This document shows, in pieces, positions 20,380 to 30,734 of a stretch of DNA of 64,000 nt. Source of the DNA: Chloroflexota bacterium (GTDB lineage: Bacteria > Chloroflexota > Anaerolineae > JAAEKA01); assembly GCA_034717495.1 (NCBI GenBank), contig JAYELL010000076.1, forward strand, positions 62,001-126,000. Direction: 5' to 3'. The notes below the pieces were generated by a model. That model saw only the letters and a list, made by a program, of their open reading frames with translations, ran no database searches and was not told where the DNA came from. The translations under genes and the position numbers were made by a program. Each line of letters starts with the position of its first letter. The stretch's first letter is position 1.

Positions 20380-20556
20380 CCCCGCCCGGGGCATTCTGGG
20401 TAACCTGTGGTGCAACATGTCATCCCCGCGGCCAATGCGACACGGCGGCGGTGGGAAAATCGTCAATTGTCGGCGGTCAAGGGTATCGATTCAGATTCCT
20501 GGAAGTGACCATCTGATCCTCCGACCTCTGATACTCTGATACTCCGACCCTTCGAG

Positions 20557-23484
20557 CTACAGCACTTTCGTGACGGACAGCGGCGGCGACAGCGACTGGT
20601 TGGCCTCGCTGATGGCCTGTTCGGAGCCCAGGACCACGATGTCCCCTTGTTCCGCTACCAGGTCCAGCAGATCGGCGAAAGAGCGGAAATCCCTGACCTC
20701 TGTGGTCAGTACCTCGTTGCGCAGGCGCTGGCGGATCTCGTCGCTGTTTCCATCCAGATGACGGGTCATTGAAGCAAAACCTTTCGTATCTGGCAGCATG
20801 TACTGGTCCATGCCTCCGATGACGCCGATGATGATCTTGTCCACGTCCTCCTGGGTGAGGTCCACCTCGCGCAGGTAGTCGGCGGTTGCATCATAGATAG
20901 TTAAGGTGTTTTCCAGGTTTGGATCGCGGTAGGAGAGGTAGGCCAGCATGCCGGATATGTTGTTGAAGGCACCGAATCCGCCGTAAGCGCCACCCTGGAC
21001 CCTCACCTGGTCCCACAACCAGGTATTATCCATGAATTTGACCACAACCAGGGATGATCCATCCAACTCATATCCCAGATCGTACAGGTTGGCTCCCTTG
21101 CCAACGTAGTTGACCATGCTCGGGATAGTCAATCCCTCCGGGCCCCTGGCGAATTCGGGCTGCCAGTCGGCGGGGGCAGCCTGCTTTTTGGGCATGGCGT
21201 CGATAAAGGTGGCAAGTTGGGGTTGGAAACCATCGTAGGCATCATGATCCAAAGTGACGTTAAGCAGCATGCTGTTACCATCGACCAGCGTGTCTCGCAT
21301 CTGTTCCAGTTTGACGAGAACGGCAGGCCAATCCTGGTCGATCCATTCTATCAGTTGCCGCAGGAAAAAGATCTGGTCCACGCCGTGCATCTGGTCGCTG
21401 AGCCAATCGGCTGTGCGGAAGTGGGAGCGCAAACGGCGGAAAACGACGCTGTGCCCTGAGGGAATCAGACCCGCCTCCAGGCCGGCCTTTCGCTCCAGCA
21501 CGATCTGGCGAAAGCGATCCTGGTTGTCCAGATCGGCGCTGAGCAGGACGTCGCGCAGGATATCCAGCAACGCCTGGCTTTTGTCGACCGTCGCCTTGCC
21601 ATCCAGGAAGAACCAGCTTTCTGTATCACCTGGGCGCGACGTAGCCAGATGGGTCGTGGCGGAGATGCCACCGGTTTCCCTGCCGATACGCTGGGACAGT
21701 TTTACGTAATCCTCCTCCTCGGTGCCCATGCCCAACAGCAGACGACCGAACAGGCCTGCGTAGGGCAACAGGTCCTGAGGCAATGTCTGCAGATTGAAGC
21801 CTACCTGAAGGTAGAGGATGCCATTGGTGGCGATGTCATGGGTGAGGACAGGTACGCCGTGGATCTCTGTCTCCTCAATCGGAATCTTTTTGATCTCCCT
21901 GTCCAGGTCATCGACGGTCAGGGTCGGGATCGTTGCCAGATCCTCCGGGGAGTCGGGCATGTCCAGCAGTTTCTTCAGACGGTTCATCTCCTCCATGACT
22001 CGTTGAAGGTCTTCCTGCTCCATCTGGCTGCGCGCGGCCTCCAACCGGGTCCGTTCGGCGGCTTCTGCCTCTTCCCGTGCCGATGAATCGGGCTGCAAGA
22101 GCACCACCGTGCGGTGGGGATTGTTCAGGAAGTTGCTCTCGATCAGCTCTTCGAAGTAGCGCGGATCCTTTTCGACATTGGCTTTCACTGAATTCAGGGG
22201 TGCCTCGAAGGCCAGGGCGTCGATGGGGTCACCACCGTGCTGCCAGAGGTAGAGCGAGGTCAGCCAGCGTGCCAGGCCGCGCGGGAAGGAACCGGTATTG
22301 GCTTCCCGGAGTCGAAATTCCATGGTATTGAGCGATGCGGCGATCATGTCGGGGTCGATGCCGTCGCGAGCCAGACCGGTCAACGTATCCAGCACCAGCT
22401 GCTCCACCTTGTCAGCGTCCTTGGCTGCGATACCTTTCAAGCCGGTGGAGAAGATACCCTGGCGATAGGCGCTGTCGTAGCCCTGGCCTGTCAGATTCTC
22501 GCCGAGGCCGGAGTCGATCAAAGCCTTGCGCAGAGGAGATGCCTGGCTGCCAACCAGAGTGTGGGAAAGGATTTCCAGCGCCAGTGTGTTCTCGATGTCG
22601 GTGATCTCGTCGAACATCCAATTGACGGTAATAAAACTGCGATTGACCGGATCCTGGTTTCCCTCCTCGCCTTCCGAGCCTGCATCATAGCCGAAGGTGA
22701 ACCGCCTGGTTTCTGCAAAGCGAGGTTGAAGCGCAATCGGCGGTGCAGGTTCGATTGCTTCGTAGCCACTCAGATAGGCGTCGACCAGGCGGAAGCGATC
22801 GTCCGAAGGATCATCGCCGTAGAAGAAGATATAGGAATTGGATGGATGATAATGTCGTTGGTAGAAACTCTTGAACTGCTCATAGGTGAGATCGGGGATT
22901 ACCGTCGGATCGCCACCTGAATCCAGGCTGTAGACATTGTCTGGAAACAGAGACTGCTGCGTGTAACGACCGATCAGGGAGTCCGGCGACGAATAAACAC
23001 CCTTCATCTCGTTGAAAACGACGCCCTTGTAGGTCAGTTGACTATCGGCGCTCTCCAACTCATAGTGCCAGCCCTCCGTTTGCAGTGTCTCCGGGGTGAT
23101 AAATGGTTTGAACACCGCGTCCAGATAGACGCTGATCAGGTTATAGAAATCCTGAAGATTCTGGCTGGCCACCGGATACATGGTCTTGTCCGGTGCTGTG
23201 AAGGCATTGAGGAAGGTGTTCAGCGAGCCCTTTCGCAACTCCTTGAACGGCTCCTTGACTGGATAGGACTCGGAGCCACTGAGGACCGAGTGCTCCAGGA
23301 TATGGGGCAGCCCGGTGGAGTCCTCGGGTGGCGTGGCGAAAGCAATGCCAAACACCTTGTTCTCGTCGTCATTTTCCAAAGCCAGCAGGCGAGCGCCGGT
23401 CTTGACGTGCCGATACACCAATGCCTGTGAGTTTATCTCGGGAACGAAACGTTCCTCGACCAATTCAAATCCATGGATCGTCAT
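20557..23484 (-). CDS. M16C-family zinc peptidase (PreP/Cym1-like)
   Basis: 975 residues, the normal length for presequence-protease-like M16C enzymes, which degrade short unstructured peptides inside a closed two-lobed chamber. The inverted zinc motif HILEH is at 61-65 (H61, E64, H65), followed by the family stretch SVLSGSESYPVKEPFKELRKGSLNTFLNAFTAPDKT, given here only as a landmark within residues 66-102. The C-terminal half keeps VQGGAYGGFG. The ATG at 23484 follows AGGAGA by 10 bases; the frame stays open to 23847 but that extension has no family similarity. Confidence 0.92.
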   Translation of the reverse strand: MTIHGFELVEERFVPEINSQALVYRHVKTGARLLALENDDENKVFGIAFATPPEDSTGLPHILEHSVLSGSESYPVKEPFKELRKGSLNTFLNAFTAPDKTMYPVASQNLQDFYNLISVYLDAVFKPFITPETLQTEGWHYELESADSQLTYKGVVFNEMKGVYSSPDSLIGRYTQQSLFPDNVYSLDSGGDPTVIPDLTYEQFKSFYQRHYHPSNSYIFFYGDDPSDDRFRLVDAYLSGYEAIEPAPPIALQPRFAETRRFTFGYDAGSEGEEGNQDPVNRSFITVNWMFDEITDIENTLALEILSHTLVGSQASPLRKALIDSGLGENLTGQGYDSAYRQGIFSTGLKGIAAKDADKVEQLVLDTLTGLARDGIDPDMIAASLNTMEFRLREANTGSFPRGLARWLTSLYLWQHGGDPIDALAFEAPLNSVKANVEKDPRYFEELIESNFLNNPHRTVVLLQPDSSAREEAEAAERTRLEAARSQMEQEDLQRVMEEMNRLKKLLDMPDSPEDLATIPTLTVDDLDREIKKIPIEETEIHGVPVLTHDIATNGILYLQVGFNLQTLPQDLLPYAGLFGRLLLGMGTEEEDYVKLSQRIGRETGGISATTHLATSRPGDTESWFFLDGKATVDKSQALLDILRDVLLSADLDNQDRFRQIVLERKAGLEAGLIPSGHSVVFRRLRSHFRTADWLSDQMHGVDQIFFLRQLIEWIDQDWPAVLVKLEQMRDTLVDGNSMLLNVTLDHDAYDGFQPQLATFIDAMPKKQAAPADWQPEFARGPEGLTIPSMVNYVGKGANLYDLGYELDGSSLVVVKFMDNTWLWDQVRVQGGAYGGFGAFNNISGMLAYLSYRDPNLENTLTIYDATADYLREVDLTQEDVDKIIIGVIGGMDQYMLPDTKGFASMTRHLDGNSDEIRQRLRNEVLTTEVRDFRSFADLLDLVAEQGDIVVLGSEQAISEANQSLSPPLSVTKVL

Positions 23485-23722
23485 TCTACGTGTTTCTCCT
23501 GGGGCTCCCGGGGTAAGGAAACCATTATGACTGACCCCTCCAACGGCTTTTCTACCGATTTCGCGGGTCGTTGAGCTGATTATTTGAAAGAGCATTTTAC
23601 CGTTTGCACGGGCAAAATCCAAATAGCAACATGATCTCATTTTGCATTCTATGATCGTTTGGGATAAAGTTGAGCGATCGGCGTCTCCTTCGCAGATTTC
23701 GTCCGGGAAAACTTCATCATCA

Positions 23723-24874
23723 ATGACCCTCTTTCGCTTCGAAACCCCACCCAGCGCATCGATGAACCGGGTGCGAATCATGGATCTACCGGGATTGCCC
23801 CTGGATGACGCGGTTCGCGACCGGCGCGGTGATGAACTGATTTCCAACCGCGCATTGATGGCGCTGGCAGCCGAATACGCTGAGGCCCTGGGGCTGCGCC
23901 GTGATTCCCTGATCGGCAGGACGCCCCAACTTACCCAGAGCGATGTTTTTCTGCGGGATCAGGCCGCACGTATGGTACAAGAGGCGTTGTCCGGACCGGA
24001 AGGGGAGGCGCGGGCCGCGGCAGAGTCGATTGCCCGGCGACTGGGGCGTAATCTGGGATGGCTGCTGGTGGCTCTGCACCGGGGTGACAGATGCAATCGA
24101 TCTGTCCGGCCTGATTGGCACGCCCGGGACTGGGAAAGGTGGAGCGCCGTACGCACCGTCTGGCTTGGCGGCGGTCTTTCCATCGGACAATTGGGTGACC
24201 TGATCGCTGAGGAGGCCCAAACCCTGTTGCGGGCGATGCATTGTGGCGTTATCACCGTGAAGCTGTCGCCATATCGGGATCTGGTTGCCCTGGTGGGCGC
24301 TGGCCGTACCGTCCCTGTCGCGTTGATGGATAGACAACGCACTGTTCTGTGCCTGGACTTCGGCCATACGCTGGTGAAACGAGCGGGTTTGATTTTCCGG
24401 GATGGTGTCATGGTCGGACTTGAGCCATTGGCGCCGCGCCTGGCCGACTGGCAGCAGATTCTGGGCCAGGCGGAGGCGTCTGAAGCGGTGGGCTTCAGGG
24501 TGCTGAACTTCGTAGCGCGTACCATCGCCGAGGCCCTCAGCGAGCTTCCTCAGACTGAACCGGCGGCCATCGTCAGCATTGCTGCCTACAGGCAACAGGG
24601 AAGATTGGTGGGCAATGGACCTTATGCAACCATTCATGCTGCGGGAGGCCAGGCGTCGGCGGAGACCATCATCGGCGATGCGGTTGGGCAGCGTACTGGT
24701 CATCATCCTACGGTGCGGGTCATTCACGATGGGACCGCAGCCTCGCTGGCTCATGCCGGGACGCCTGACAGCGCAATTCTGATGCTTGGCACGGCTCTGG
24801 GTGTCGGGTTCCCTTCCGGCGAGACTGGCGGGTTGTGCCCTGTCGCACCAGATCTGGTACCGGCACAGGCTTGA
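23723..24874 (+). CDS. ASKHA-fold (ROK/sugar-kinase-like) protein with permuted motif order
   Basis: About 383 residues; the start is uncertain (ATG 23723 or 23762; the frame is open from 23642 and no ribosome site is clear). I cannot assign a substrate. Three motifs of the actin/hexokinase/ROK fold are visible. VWLGGGLS resembles the adenosine motif that normally sits near the C terminus. LCLDFGHTLVK resembles phosphate-1 (DxGxT), normally at the N terminus. HDGTAASLAH followed by LMLGTALGVGF resembles phosphate-2. Here the order is adenosine, phosphate-1, phosphate-2, with the protein ending soon after. This suggests a circular permutation, though it could be a divergent family. Confidence 0.6.
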   Translation: MTLFRFETPPSASMNRVRIMDLPGLPLDDAVRDRRGDELISNRALMALAAEYAEALGLRRDSLIGRTPQLTQSDVFLRDQAARMVQEALSGPEGEARAAAESIARRLGRNLGWLLVALHRGDRCNRSVRPDWHARDWERWSAVRTVWLGGGLSIGQLGDLIAEEAQTLLRAMHCGVITVKLSPYRDLVALVGAGRTVPVALMDRQRTVLCLDFGHTLVKRAGLIFRDGVMVGLEPLAPRLADWQQILGQAEASEAVGFRVLNFVARTIAEALSELPQTEPAAIVSIAAYRQQGRLVGNGPYATIHAAGGQASAETIIGDAVGQRTGHHPTVRVIHDGTAASLAHAGTPDSAILMLGTALGVGFPSGETGGLCPVAPDLVPAQA

Positions 24875-25000
24875 TAACCGATGTTACGCAGTTTTGCCGC
24901 TGACCGCCGACCGCCTGTAACCGATCACGGATCGCGGTCCGCCGTCTGCCGTCCGCGGTCTTCTGAAAGCCGTCTGCCATACAGACTTTCCCATGCTGTG

Positions 25001-25009
25001 TGTTATAAT
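25001..25009 (+). promoter_or_regulatory. Extended -10 promoter of the P450 gene
   Basis: TG-T-TATAAT (25001-25009) is a consensus extended -10. There is no good -35. Transcription would start near 25016, 98 bases before the ATG. Confidence 0.55.
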
Positions 25010-25113
25010 CGAAACCGCAATGGAAATGGTGGCACAAATAGTCCCCGTAATTTCGCCTTCAAACGAAATGTTTGATCTGCAGGGTCAGTTTCATGGAACC
25101 AGGAGATAAATAC

Positions 25114-26493
25114 ATGGCAACGGACACAACGACAACGCGCGAAAAAGGAAAGGTTGCTCCCGGGCCTGAGGGAAATCAACTGCTTGGCGCACTTTTGAAC
25201 TCCTCCAAAGAGGACGTGATCGCTTCCTACGTGGAGCTTTGGCGAGAGTATGGTGACGTGGTACGTCTGAACATGGGACCGCTTGCCGTCCAGCAGTTTG
25301 TGTTGCCCGAGCATGTCAGGCATATCATGGTGCGGAATGCGGCTAACTATCCCAAGGGCATGAGCCATGACAAGCTGCGCATTGCCCTGGGCAACGGCCT
25401 GTTGACCAGTGGTGGTCCCCTTTGGCAGCGGCAGCGGCGGCTTATGCAACCCACTTATACACCACGGGCCGTCACCAGGTTTGCCGATATCATGGTTGAC
25501 GCGACCGAACAGATGATCAAACGCTGGCAGGTGCAGACCAAATCGGATGATACGCTGGTCGTCAATGCTGAGATGATGCGTCTGACCATGAGCGTGATCT
25601 CCCGGTCCATGTTCGACCTGGATATCAGCGAGGATTTCGCCGAAGCCGGAGAGGCGCTGGTAACCATCCTGGAGTTCGCGGCCGAGCGCTCCATGTCGTT
25701 TATTGATCCGCCGCTCTTCCTTCCGACACCCATGAACCGGCGATTTAAGCGCTCGATCGAGGCTCTGGATACCTTCCTCTACGCCATTATCGACGAACGG
25801 AGCGAGCAACCGCCCGGGGATGATCTGCTGAGCCTGTTGATGACCGCACGGGATGAGGAAACGGGGGAGGTGATGACGCGGGAACAGCTGCGAGATGAGG
25901 TTCTGATCACCTTCTTCGCCGGCCATGAGACCACGGCAACCCTGTTGACCTGGACCTGGTATCTGCTTTCCAAGTATCCCGCGGTAGACGAAAAGCTTCA
26001 GGATGAGTTGCACAGGGTGTTGGCCGGCCGGCACTCGACCGTCGAGGATATTCCCGAGCTGGCCTATACCCGCATGATCATCGACGAAGTGCTGCGCCTC
26101 TACTCGCCGGTGGCGATCATGGCGCGCGATCCGATCGAGGCCGACGTGATCGGAGGATATGAAGTGCCTGCAGGATCGCTGGTTTCGATAACGCCATTCA
26201 TTACCCACCGCCACCCCGAGTTTTGGGATAATCCAGAAGCCTTTATGCCCGAACGATTTACACCTGAGGAGATCGAAAAGCGGCCTCGCTATGCCTACTA
26301 TCCCTTCGGCGCGGGCCAACGCATTTGCCTCGGGCAACACTTCGCCCTCCTTGAGGGGGTTTTGGTCGTGGCCGAACTGGCCCAGCGTTATCAACTCCAG
26401 GTCGTGCCGGGACTACAACTCATGCCCGAGTTCATGGGGACATTGCGCCCTGACAAGGATCTGCTCATGACATTACATAAGAGGGAGCATTGA
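25114..26493 (+). CDS. Cytochrome P450
   Basis: 459 residues, a soluble bacterial P450. Visible landmarks are the I-helix oxygen-activation motif AGHETT (269-274), the ExxR motif in EVLRLYSP, PERF, and the heme-binding FGAGQRICLG with proximal Cys405. It probably hydroxylates a hydrophobic substrate; redox partners and substrate are unknown. The ATG at 25114 has AGGAGA 7 bases upstream; the in-frame ATG codons at 25072 and 25093 lie before this site. The stop overlaps the next gene start by one base, so it is coupled to the PIG-L deacetylase gene. Confidence 0.95.
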   Translation: MATDTTTTREKGKVAPGPEGNQLLGALLNSSKEDVIASYVELWREYGDVVRLNMGPLAVQQFVLPEHVRHIMVRNAANYPKGMSHDKLRIALGNGLLTSGGPLWQRQRRLMQPTYTPRAVTRFADIMVDATEQMIKRWQVQTKSDDTLVVNAEMMRLTMSVISRSMFDLDISEDFAEAGEALVTILEFAAERSMSFIDPPLFLPTPMNRRFKRSIEALDTFLYAIIDERSEQPPGDDLLSLLMTARDEETGEVMTREQLRDEVLITFFAGHETTATLLTWTWYLLSKYPAVDEKLQDELHRVLAGRHSTVEDIPELAYTRMIIDEVLRLYSPVAIMARDPIEADVIGGYEVPAGSLVSITPFITHRHPEFWDNPEAFMPERFTPEEIEKRPRYAYYPFGAGQRICLGQHFALLEGVLVVAELAQRYQLQVVPGLQLMPEFMGTLRPDKDLLMTLHKREH

Positions 26494-27218
26494 TGAACGA
26501 TCAAAGCAGTGGCGAATTGCGGGTCCTGGCCATTTTTGCCCATCCCGACGACCCTGAATTTTCCTGTGCCGGCAGTGCTGCCGCATGGGTTGAGCAGGGA
26601 GCCCATATCACCTACGTTATCGTTACCAATGGGGCAGCGGGCAGCAATGACCGGGACCAGGATATCGGCGAACTGGTGTACATCCGTCAGGCCGAGCAGC
26701 GGGCGGCCTGCGCGGTCCTGGGTGTGCAAGAGGTACATTTCCTGGGCTACGCCGACGGTACCCTGCAGGCAAGCCTGGAACTGCGGCGCGACCTGACCCG
26801 GATCATCCGGCAGGTGAAGCCTCAACGAGTGGTCGTGGGGGACCCAACGGTCTATTTCAGGGGCGACAGATACATCAACCACCCCGACCATCGCGCGGCC
26901 GGCGAGGCTGCTCTTTACGCTGTTTTTCCGAGTGCTGTGACCCGCCCGATTTTCCCGGAACTTCTGGCGGAGGGACATGAGCCGCACCAGGTCAATGAGA
27001 TTTACATGACGAGCGACAGGGCCGCTATCAACACCTTTGTCGATATATCGGGTACCATCGAAAAAAAGATCGAGGCGTTGCGTTGCCACAAGAGTCAATT
27101 TGATGTGGGCGATGGGGAGTGGATTCGCAAGTGGGCTGTTGAGACGGGCGGGATTGTTGGATTCGACTACGCTGAGGCCTTCCGGGTGATGAAGCTGGTC
27201 GACGAGGAGAGCCAGTAG
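26493..27218 (+). CDS. PIG-L/LmbE-family deacetylase
   Basis: 241 residues. The N terminus has the zinc motif AHPDDPEFSCAGS, in which His and Asp bind zinc. Later come NGAAGSND, the AEQRAACAVLGV helix, FLGYADG, and a second zinc-site region YINHPDHRAAGEAAL. The family removes N-acetyl groups from GlcNAc-containing lipids or small thiols (PIG-L, MshB, BshB). The true substrate here is open. The ATG overlaps the P450 stop (TGATG) with GAGGGA upstream. Confidence 0.9.
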   Translation: MNDQSSGELRVLAIFAHPDDPEFSCAGSAAAWVEQGAHITYVIVTNGAAGSNDRDQDIGELVYIRQAEQRAACAVLGVQEVHFLGYADGTLQASLELRRDLTRIIRQVKPQRVVVGDPTVYFRGDRYINHPDHRAAGEAALYAVFPSAVTRPIFPELLAEGHEPHQVNEIYMTSDRAAINTFVDISGTIEKKIEALRCHKSQFDVGDGEWIRKWAVETGGIVGFDYAEAFRVMKLVDEESQ

Positions 27219-27330
27219 CAGTATGCCCGACCTGCCCACTGAGGCCGGCCAGTGCTCCACCGTTCAGATATTCGTCCATCAGGCGACACCTTGAAGGAAG
27301 AACTTCTGGAAAATGGTGTTTGATTCCCGA

Positions 27331-27359
27331 TTGACACAGCCGTCAAGCGCCGTTATAAT
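27331..27359 (+). promoter_or_regulatory. Perfect consensus sigma70 promoter giving a near-leaderless mRNA
   Basis: TTGACA (27331-27336), a 17-bp spacer and TATAAT (27354-27359). Transcription should start near 27366, only about 4 bases before the ATG at 27370, so the mRNA would have almost no leader. Confidence 0.8.
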
Positions 27360-27369
27360 CTTCTCGATC

Positions 27370-28404
27370 ATGAAGACACCGAGAATCAATAGCCTACAAA
27401 CTTTGCGTTTGTTTGCGTCGTTAGGAGTAGTTCAATATCATCTCTGGGAGAACTATTTCGATGTCGCGATCGGTCATCCTGGAACCGATATTTTCCTGGT
27501 GCTGGTGGGCGTGGTGACGGCCTACACCCAGGCCAAACGGATTCCCGCCGGCAACTGGTGGGGATACATCAAATCCCGCTATCGGCGCCTCTATGTTACC
27601 TATATTCCCCTGTTTTTCATTGCGTTGATCTTCAAGTGGAGCGAAGCAGACCTGGGCTGGGCTGTGAGATCCTTTTTCTTCATTCCCATGGATCGGGCAC
27701 CTGTCATCGGCCCCACCTGGATGCTGTCCATGTTCATGCTCTTCTATTTTGTGTTCAGCGTCTGTTTCCTGGTGAAGAGCGAGAAGGTTCTGTGGCTGCT
27801 CTTTTCAGCCTGGGCGATCCTGATCGCGATGTATAATCTTACGAACTGGCAGCCCCAATTCCCAGACTACTGGAACAATCTGTTGTTTGCCGAGCGGAAT
27901 CTGGACTTCATATTGGGCTACGGTGTCGGGGTGATCTTGCGAAACGGTTGGTTGCGCACTGCCCAGGCCAGGACACTCATGTGGGCAGGATTCTTCGGCA
28001 TTGTGGTGGGCACGGTATTGTTGAATCTCGGCTACGACGCCGAGGGACGGGCGTTCATCGTCGGTGTGCCCATTGCAGTATTCATTCTAGGAGTATCGTC
28101 CCTTGAACTGAAGGACGCGAAAAGTGGCATGGTACGCTTCCTGACGACTCCCTGGCTCGTTTGGCTGGGCGCCTCATCCTATGTACTGTATCTGAGCCAC
28201 ACCATGTTTTTTCAGGCCTGGAGCCAGGTACTGCCGGTGGCACCAATCTGGGCTCTCCCCATGACAGTTGGGGCAGTGACAGTAGGAGCACTGGGTTATG
28301 TTTTCTGGGAACGTCCAGTTCTGGCATACCTGACGAGCAGGAGAATTAAGGTGCCCGGCTTCTCCGTTGCAGATATCAGATTAAAATCAAAGAACGAAGG
28401 ATGA
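27370..28404 (+). CDS. Acyltransferase family 3 membrane protein
   Basis: 344 residues with about ten membrane helices. The N terminus has INSLQTLRLFASLGVVQYHLW with the catalytic-type His, then DIFLVLVG, and helices to a YLSHTMFF segment near the end, the pattern of acyltransferase-3/OafA-like enzymes that acylate surface sugars or lipids. The start at 27370 is fixed by the consensus promoter at 27331-27359, which overlaps the possible longer start at 27313. Confidence 0.88.
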   Translation: MKTPRINSLQTLRLFASLGVVQYHLWENYFDVAIGHPGTDIFLVLVGVVTAYTQAKRIPAGNWWGYIKSRYRRLYVTYIPLFFIALIFKWSEADLGWAVRSFFFIPMDRAPVIGPTWMLSMFMLFYFVFSVCFLVKSEKVLWLLFSAWAILIAMYNLTNWQPQFPDYWNNLLFAERNLDFILGYGVGVILRNGWLRTAQARTLMWAGFFGIVVGTVLLNLGYDAEGRAFIVGVPIAVFILGVSSLELKDAKSGMVRFLTTPWLVWLGASSYVLYLSHTMFFQAWSQVLPVAPIWALPMTVGAVTVGALGYVFWERPVLAYLTSRRIKVPGFSVADIRLKSKNEG

Positions 28405-28459
28405 GACATGAGGCTTCGGTAATCCAACCCTGTATTTAAGGTAAGGAGATTGTATTGCT

Positions 28460-29017
28460 ATGACCGATGTTAGACATCTGACGATGGAAGAGCTGCAGAC
28501 AGGATTGGATTTAATCCGCCGGTCGCCCAAGGACGACGGCGTGTTGGCCATGATTGTGCGCAGGCCACAGGTTGATGAGCGGGAAGTTCTGGAAGAAGGA
28601 CGATTGGATCTGCAGGAAGGGCTTGTGGGGGACAACTGGAAAGCTCGTGGCAATGCGCAAACAGCGGATGGCTCGGCACACCCTGACTCACAACTCAATA
28701 TCATGAATGCCCGCGCGATCGCGCTTCTGGCCCAGGAGAAGGAACGCTGGCCGCTGGCCGGGGATCAGCTTTTTCTCGATCTGGATTTGAGCACTGAAAA
28801 CCTGCCGGCAGGAACGAAACTTGCCCTCGGGTCGTCTGTGATCGAAGTCACCGACCTGCCCCACACCGGCTGCAAGAAGTTTACACTTCGCTTTGGAGTG
28901 GACGCCACGAAATTCGTCAATTCTCCCGAGGGCAAACAACTCCATCTGCGGGGCATCAACGCCAGGGTTGTTCAGCCCGGCGTGATTCGGATTGGAGATG
29001 TCGCGCGAAAGATATGA
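28460..29017 (+). CDS. MOSC domain protein
   Basis: 185 residues. It has [29 protein letters not shown] and [19 protein letters not shown]. The MOSC Cys lies in LPHTGCKKF, and the protein ends [16 protein letters not shown] domains bind molybdenum- or sulfur-carrying groups; single-domain forms such as YiiM handle N-hydroxylated substrates. Which activity applies here is not evident. AAGGAG lies about 12 bases upstream. The phosphoglucomutase gene follows. Confidence 0.87.
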   Translation: MTDVRHLTMEELQTGLDLIRRSPKDDGVLAMIVRRPQVDEREVLEEGRLDLQEGLVGDNWKARGNAQTADGSAHPDSQLNIMNARAIALLAQEKERWPLAGDQLFLDLDLSTENLPAGTKLALGSSVIEVTDLPHTGCKKFTLRFGVDATKFVNSPEGKQLHLRGINARVVQPGVIRIGDVARKI

Positions 29018-29079
29018 GGGTGTTGCGAGATACGCCAGGCATTGGAATCCCGACACCCCACAAACATCAGGAGACAATC

Positions 29080-30732
29080 ATGGCTCACCATCCGCTCGCG
29101 GGTCAGCCCGCGCCACCGGATATTCTTGTCAATATACCGCGGCTTGTATCTGCCTACTATACAGATCGGCCTGACCCCAGCGAAACTTCCCAACTGGTAT
29201 CCTTCGGAACCTCGGGGCATCGCGGCACTTCCCGGAAAAACTCTTTCAACGAGGATCACATTCTGGCAGTCTGCCAGGCAATCAGCGAGTACCGGCAATC
29301 GATGGCCATCAATGGTCCCTTGTACCTGGGCATGGACACCCATGCCCTGTCGGAAGCTGCCCAGGCGACGGCTTTGGAAGTACTGGTGGCAAACGGCGTC
29401 CATGTGGTGATCCCGGAGGGCCTGGGATACACGCCCACACCAGTCATCTCCCATGCCATTCTGACCTGCAACCGGGGACAAAGGCAAGGCCTGGCCGATG
29501 GCGTGGTCATCACACCTTCCCACAATCCACCCAGCGATGGTGGTATCAAGTACAATCCACCGGAAGGGGGTCCTGCGGATGCGGCAACTACTCAGGCCAT
29601 CCAGGACCGGGCCAACGAGATCATTCGTGGCGATCTGGCTGAGGTCAGGCGCATTTCTCTGCAAAAGGCCTTGAATGCCGACACAGTTCAGACCCACGAC
29701 TTCGTAACGGCCTATGTGGCTGACCTGAAAAACGTTGTAGATATGTCAGTCATCGCCGAGGCTGGCCTCAAGGTAGGGGTCGATCCTCTGGGTGGGGCGT
29801 CGGTGGCCTATTGGGATCCCATTGCTGAGATGTACGGCATCGATCTGGAGGTAGTCAACCGGCGGGTCGATCCTGCCTTTTCGTTCATGACGGTGGATTG
29901 GGATGGCAAGATAAGGATGGATTGTTCCTCTCCTTTCGCCATGGCGAGCCTGATTGACCTGAAAGATCGTTTCGATGTTGCTTTTGGCAACGATCCCGAC
30001 GTGGACCGCCACGGCGTCGTTGCACCCAGCGTTGGTCTGCTGAACCCCAACCACTTCCTGGCCGTGGCCATCTGGTATCTCTTCCAGAACAGGCCCGCCT
30101 GGCCCAGCGCTGCAGCTATCGGCAAAACCCTGGTGTCCAGTTCCATGATCGATCGCGTTGCGGCTCACCTGGGCCGACAGCTCTCCGAGGTGCCGGTGGG
30201 TTTCAAGTGGTTCGTCGACGGCCTGCTCGATGGCTCCTACGGATTCGGTGGCGAGGAAAGCGCTGGCGCCTCCTTCCTGCGGCAGGATGGCACAGTCTGG
30301 ACCACCGACAAGGATGGCATCATCCTGGGCCTGTTGGCTGCTGAAATCACCGCCAGGACCGGCCGTGACCCGGGGGAACACTATCAGGCACTGGAGTCCC
30401 AGTTCGGTGCTCCGGTTTACCAGCGCATGGATGCACCTGCCACGACCGAGCAGAAGGCCGTGCTGAAGACTCTGTCACCAGATAGGGTAGAGGCCAGCGA
30501 GTTGGCCGGCGAGCCCATCGTGGCCAAATTGACCAACGCTCCCGGCAATAATGCACCCATAGGTGGCCTCAAGGTAGTGACCGAAAACGGCTGGTTTGCC
30601 GCCCGGCCATCGGGCACCGAGGCGATCTACAAGATCTACGCGGAAAGTTTCAGGGGAGACTCCCATCTGGCACAGATCCAGGCTGAAGCACAGGACATCG
30701 TGGGAGCCGCCTTTCAGGCAGCCGGGTTGTAG
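29080..30732 (+). CDS. pgm: Phosphoglucomutase (alpha-D-glucose phosphate-specific)
   Basis: 550 residues, close to E. coli Pgm. It interconverts glucose 1-phosphate and glucose 6-phosphate. It shows the N-terminal SFGTSGHRG, the phosphoserine loop [11 protein letters not shown] with Ser147, the metal loop [10 protein letters not shown], the sugar-binding [10 protein letters not shown] and the C-terminal phosphate loop [17 protein letters not shown]. The ATG at 29080 has AGGAGA 5 bases upstream, better than the in-frame ATG at 29014 that overlaps the MOSC gene. It is followed two bases later by the nucleotidyltransferase gene. Confidence 0.96.
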   Translation: MAHHPLAGQPAPPDILVNIPRLVSAYYTDRPDPSETSQLVSFGTSGHRGTSRKNSFNEDHILAVCQAISEYRQSMAINGPLYLGMDTHALSEAAQATALEVLVANGVHVVIPEGLGYTPTPVISHAILTCNRGQRQGLADGVVITPSHNPPSDGGIKYNPPEGGPADAATTQAIQDRANEIIRGDLAEVRRISLQKALNADTVQTHDFVTAYVADLKNVVDMSVIAEAGLKVGVDPLGGASVAYWDPIAEMYGIDLEVVNRRVDPAFSFMTVDWDGKIRMDCSSPFAMASLIDLKDRFDVAFGNDPDVDRHGVVAPSVGLLNPNHFLAVAIWYLFQNRPAWPSAAAIGKTLVSSSMIDRVAAHLGRQLSEVPVGFKWFVDGLLDGSYGFGGEESAGASFLRQDGTVWTTDKDGIILGLLAAEITARTGRDPGEHYQALESQFGAPVYQRMDAPATTEQKAVLKTLSPDRVEASELAGEPIVAKLTNAPGNNAPIGGLKVVTENGWFAARPSGTEAIYKIYAESFRGDSHLAQIQAEAQDIVGAAFQAAGL

Positions 30733-30734
30733 CC

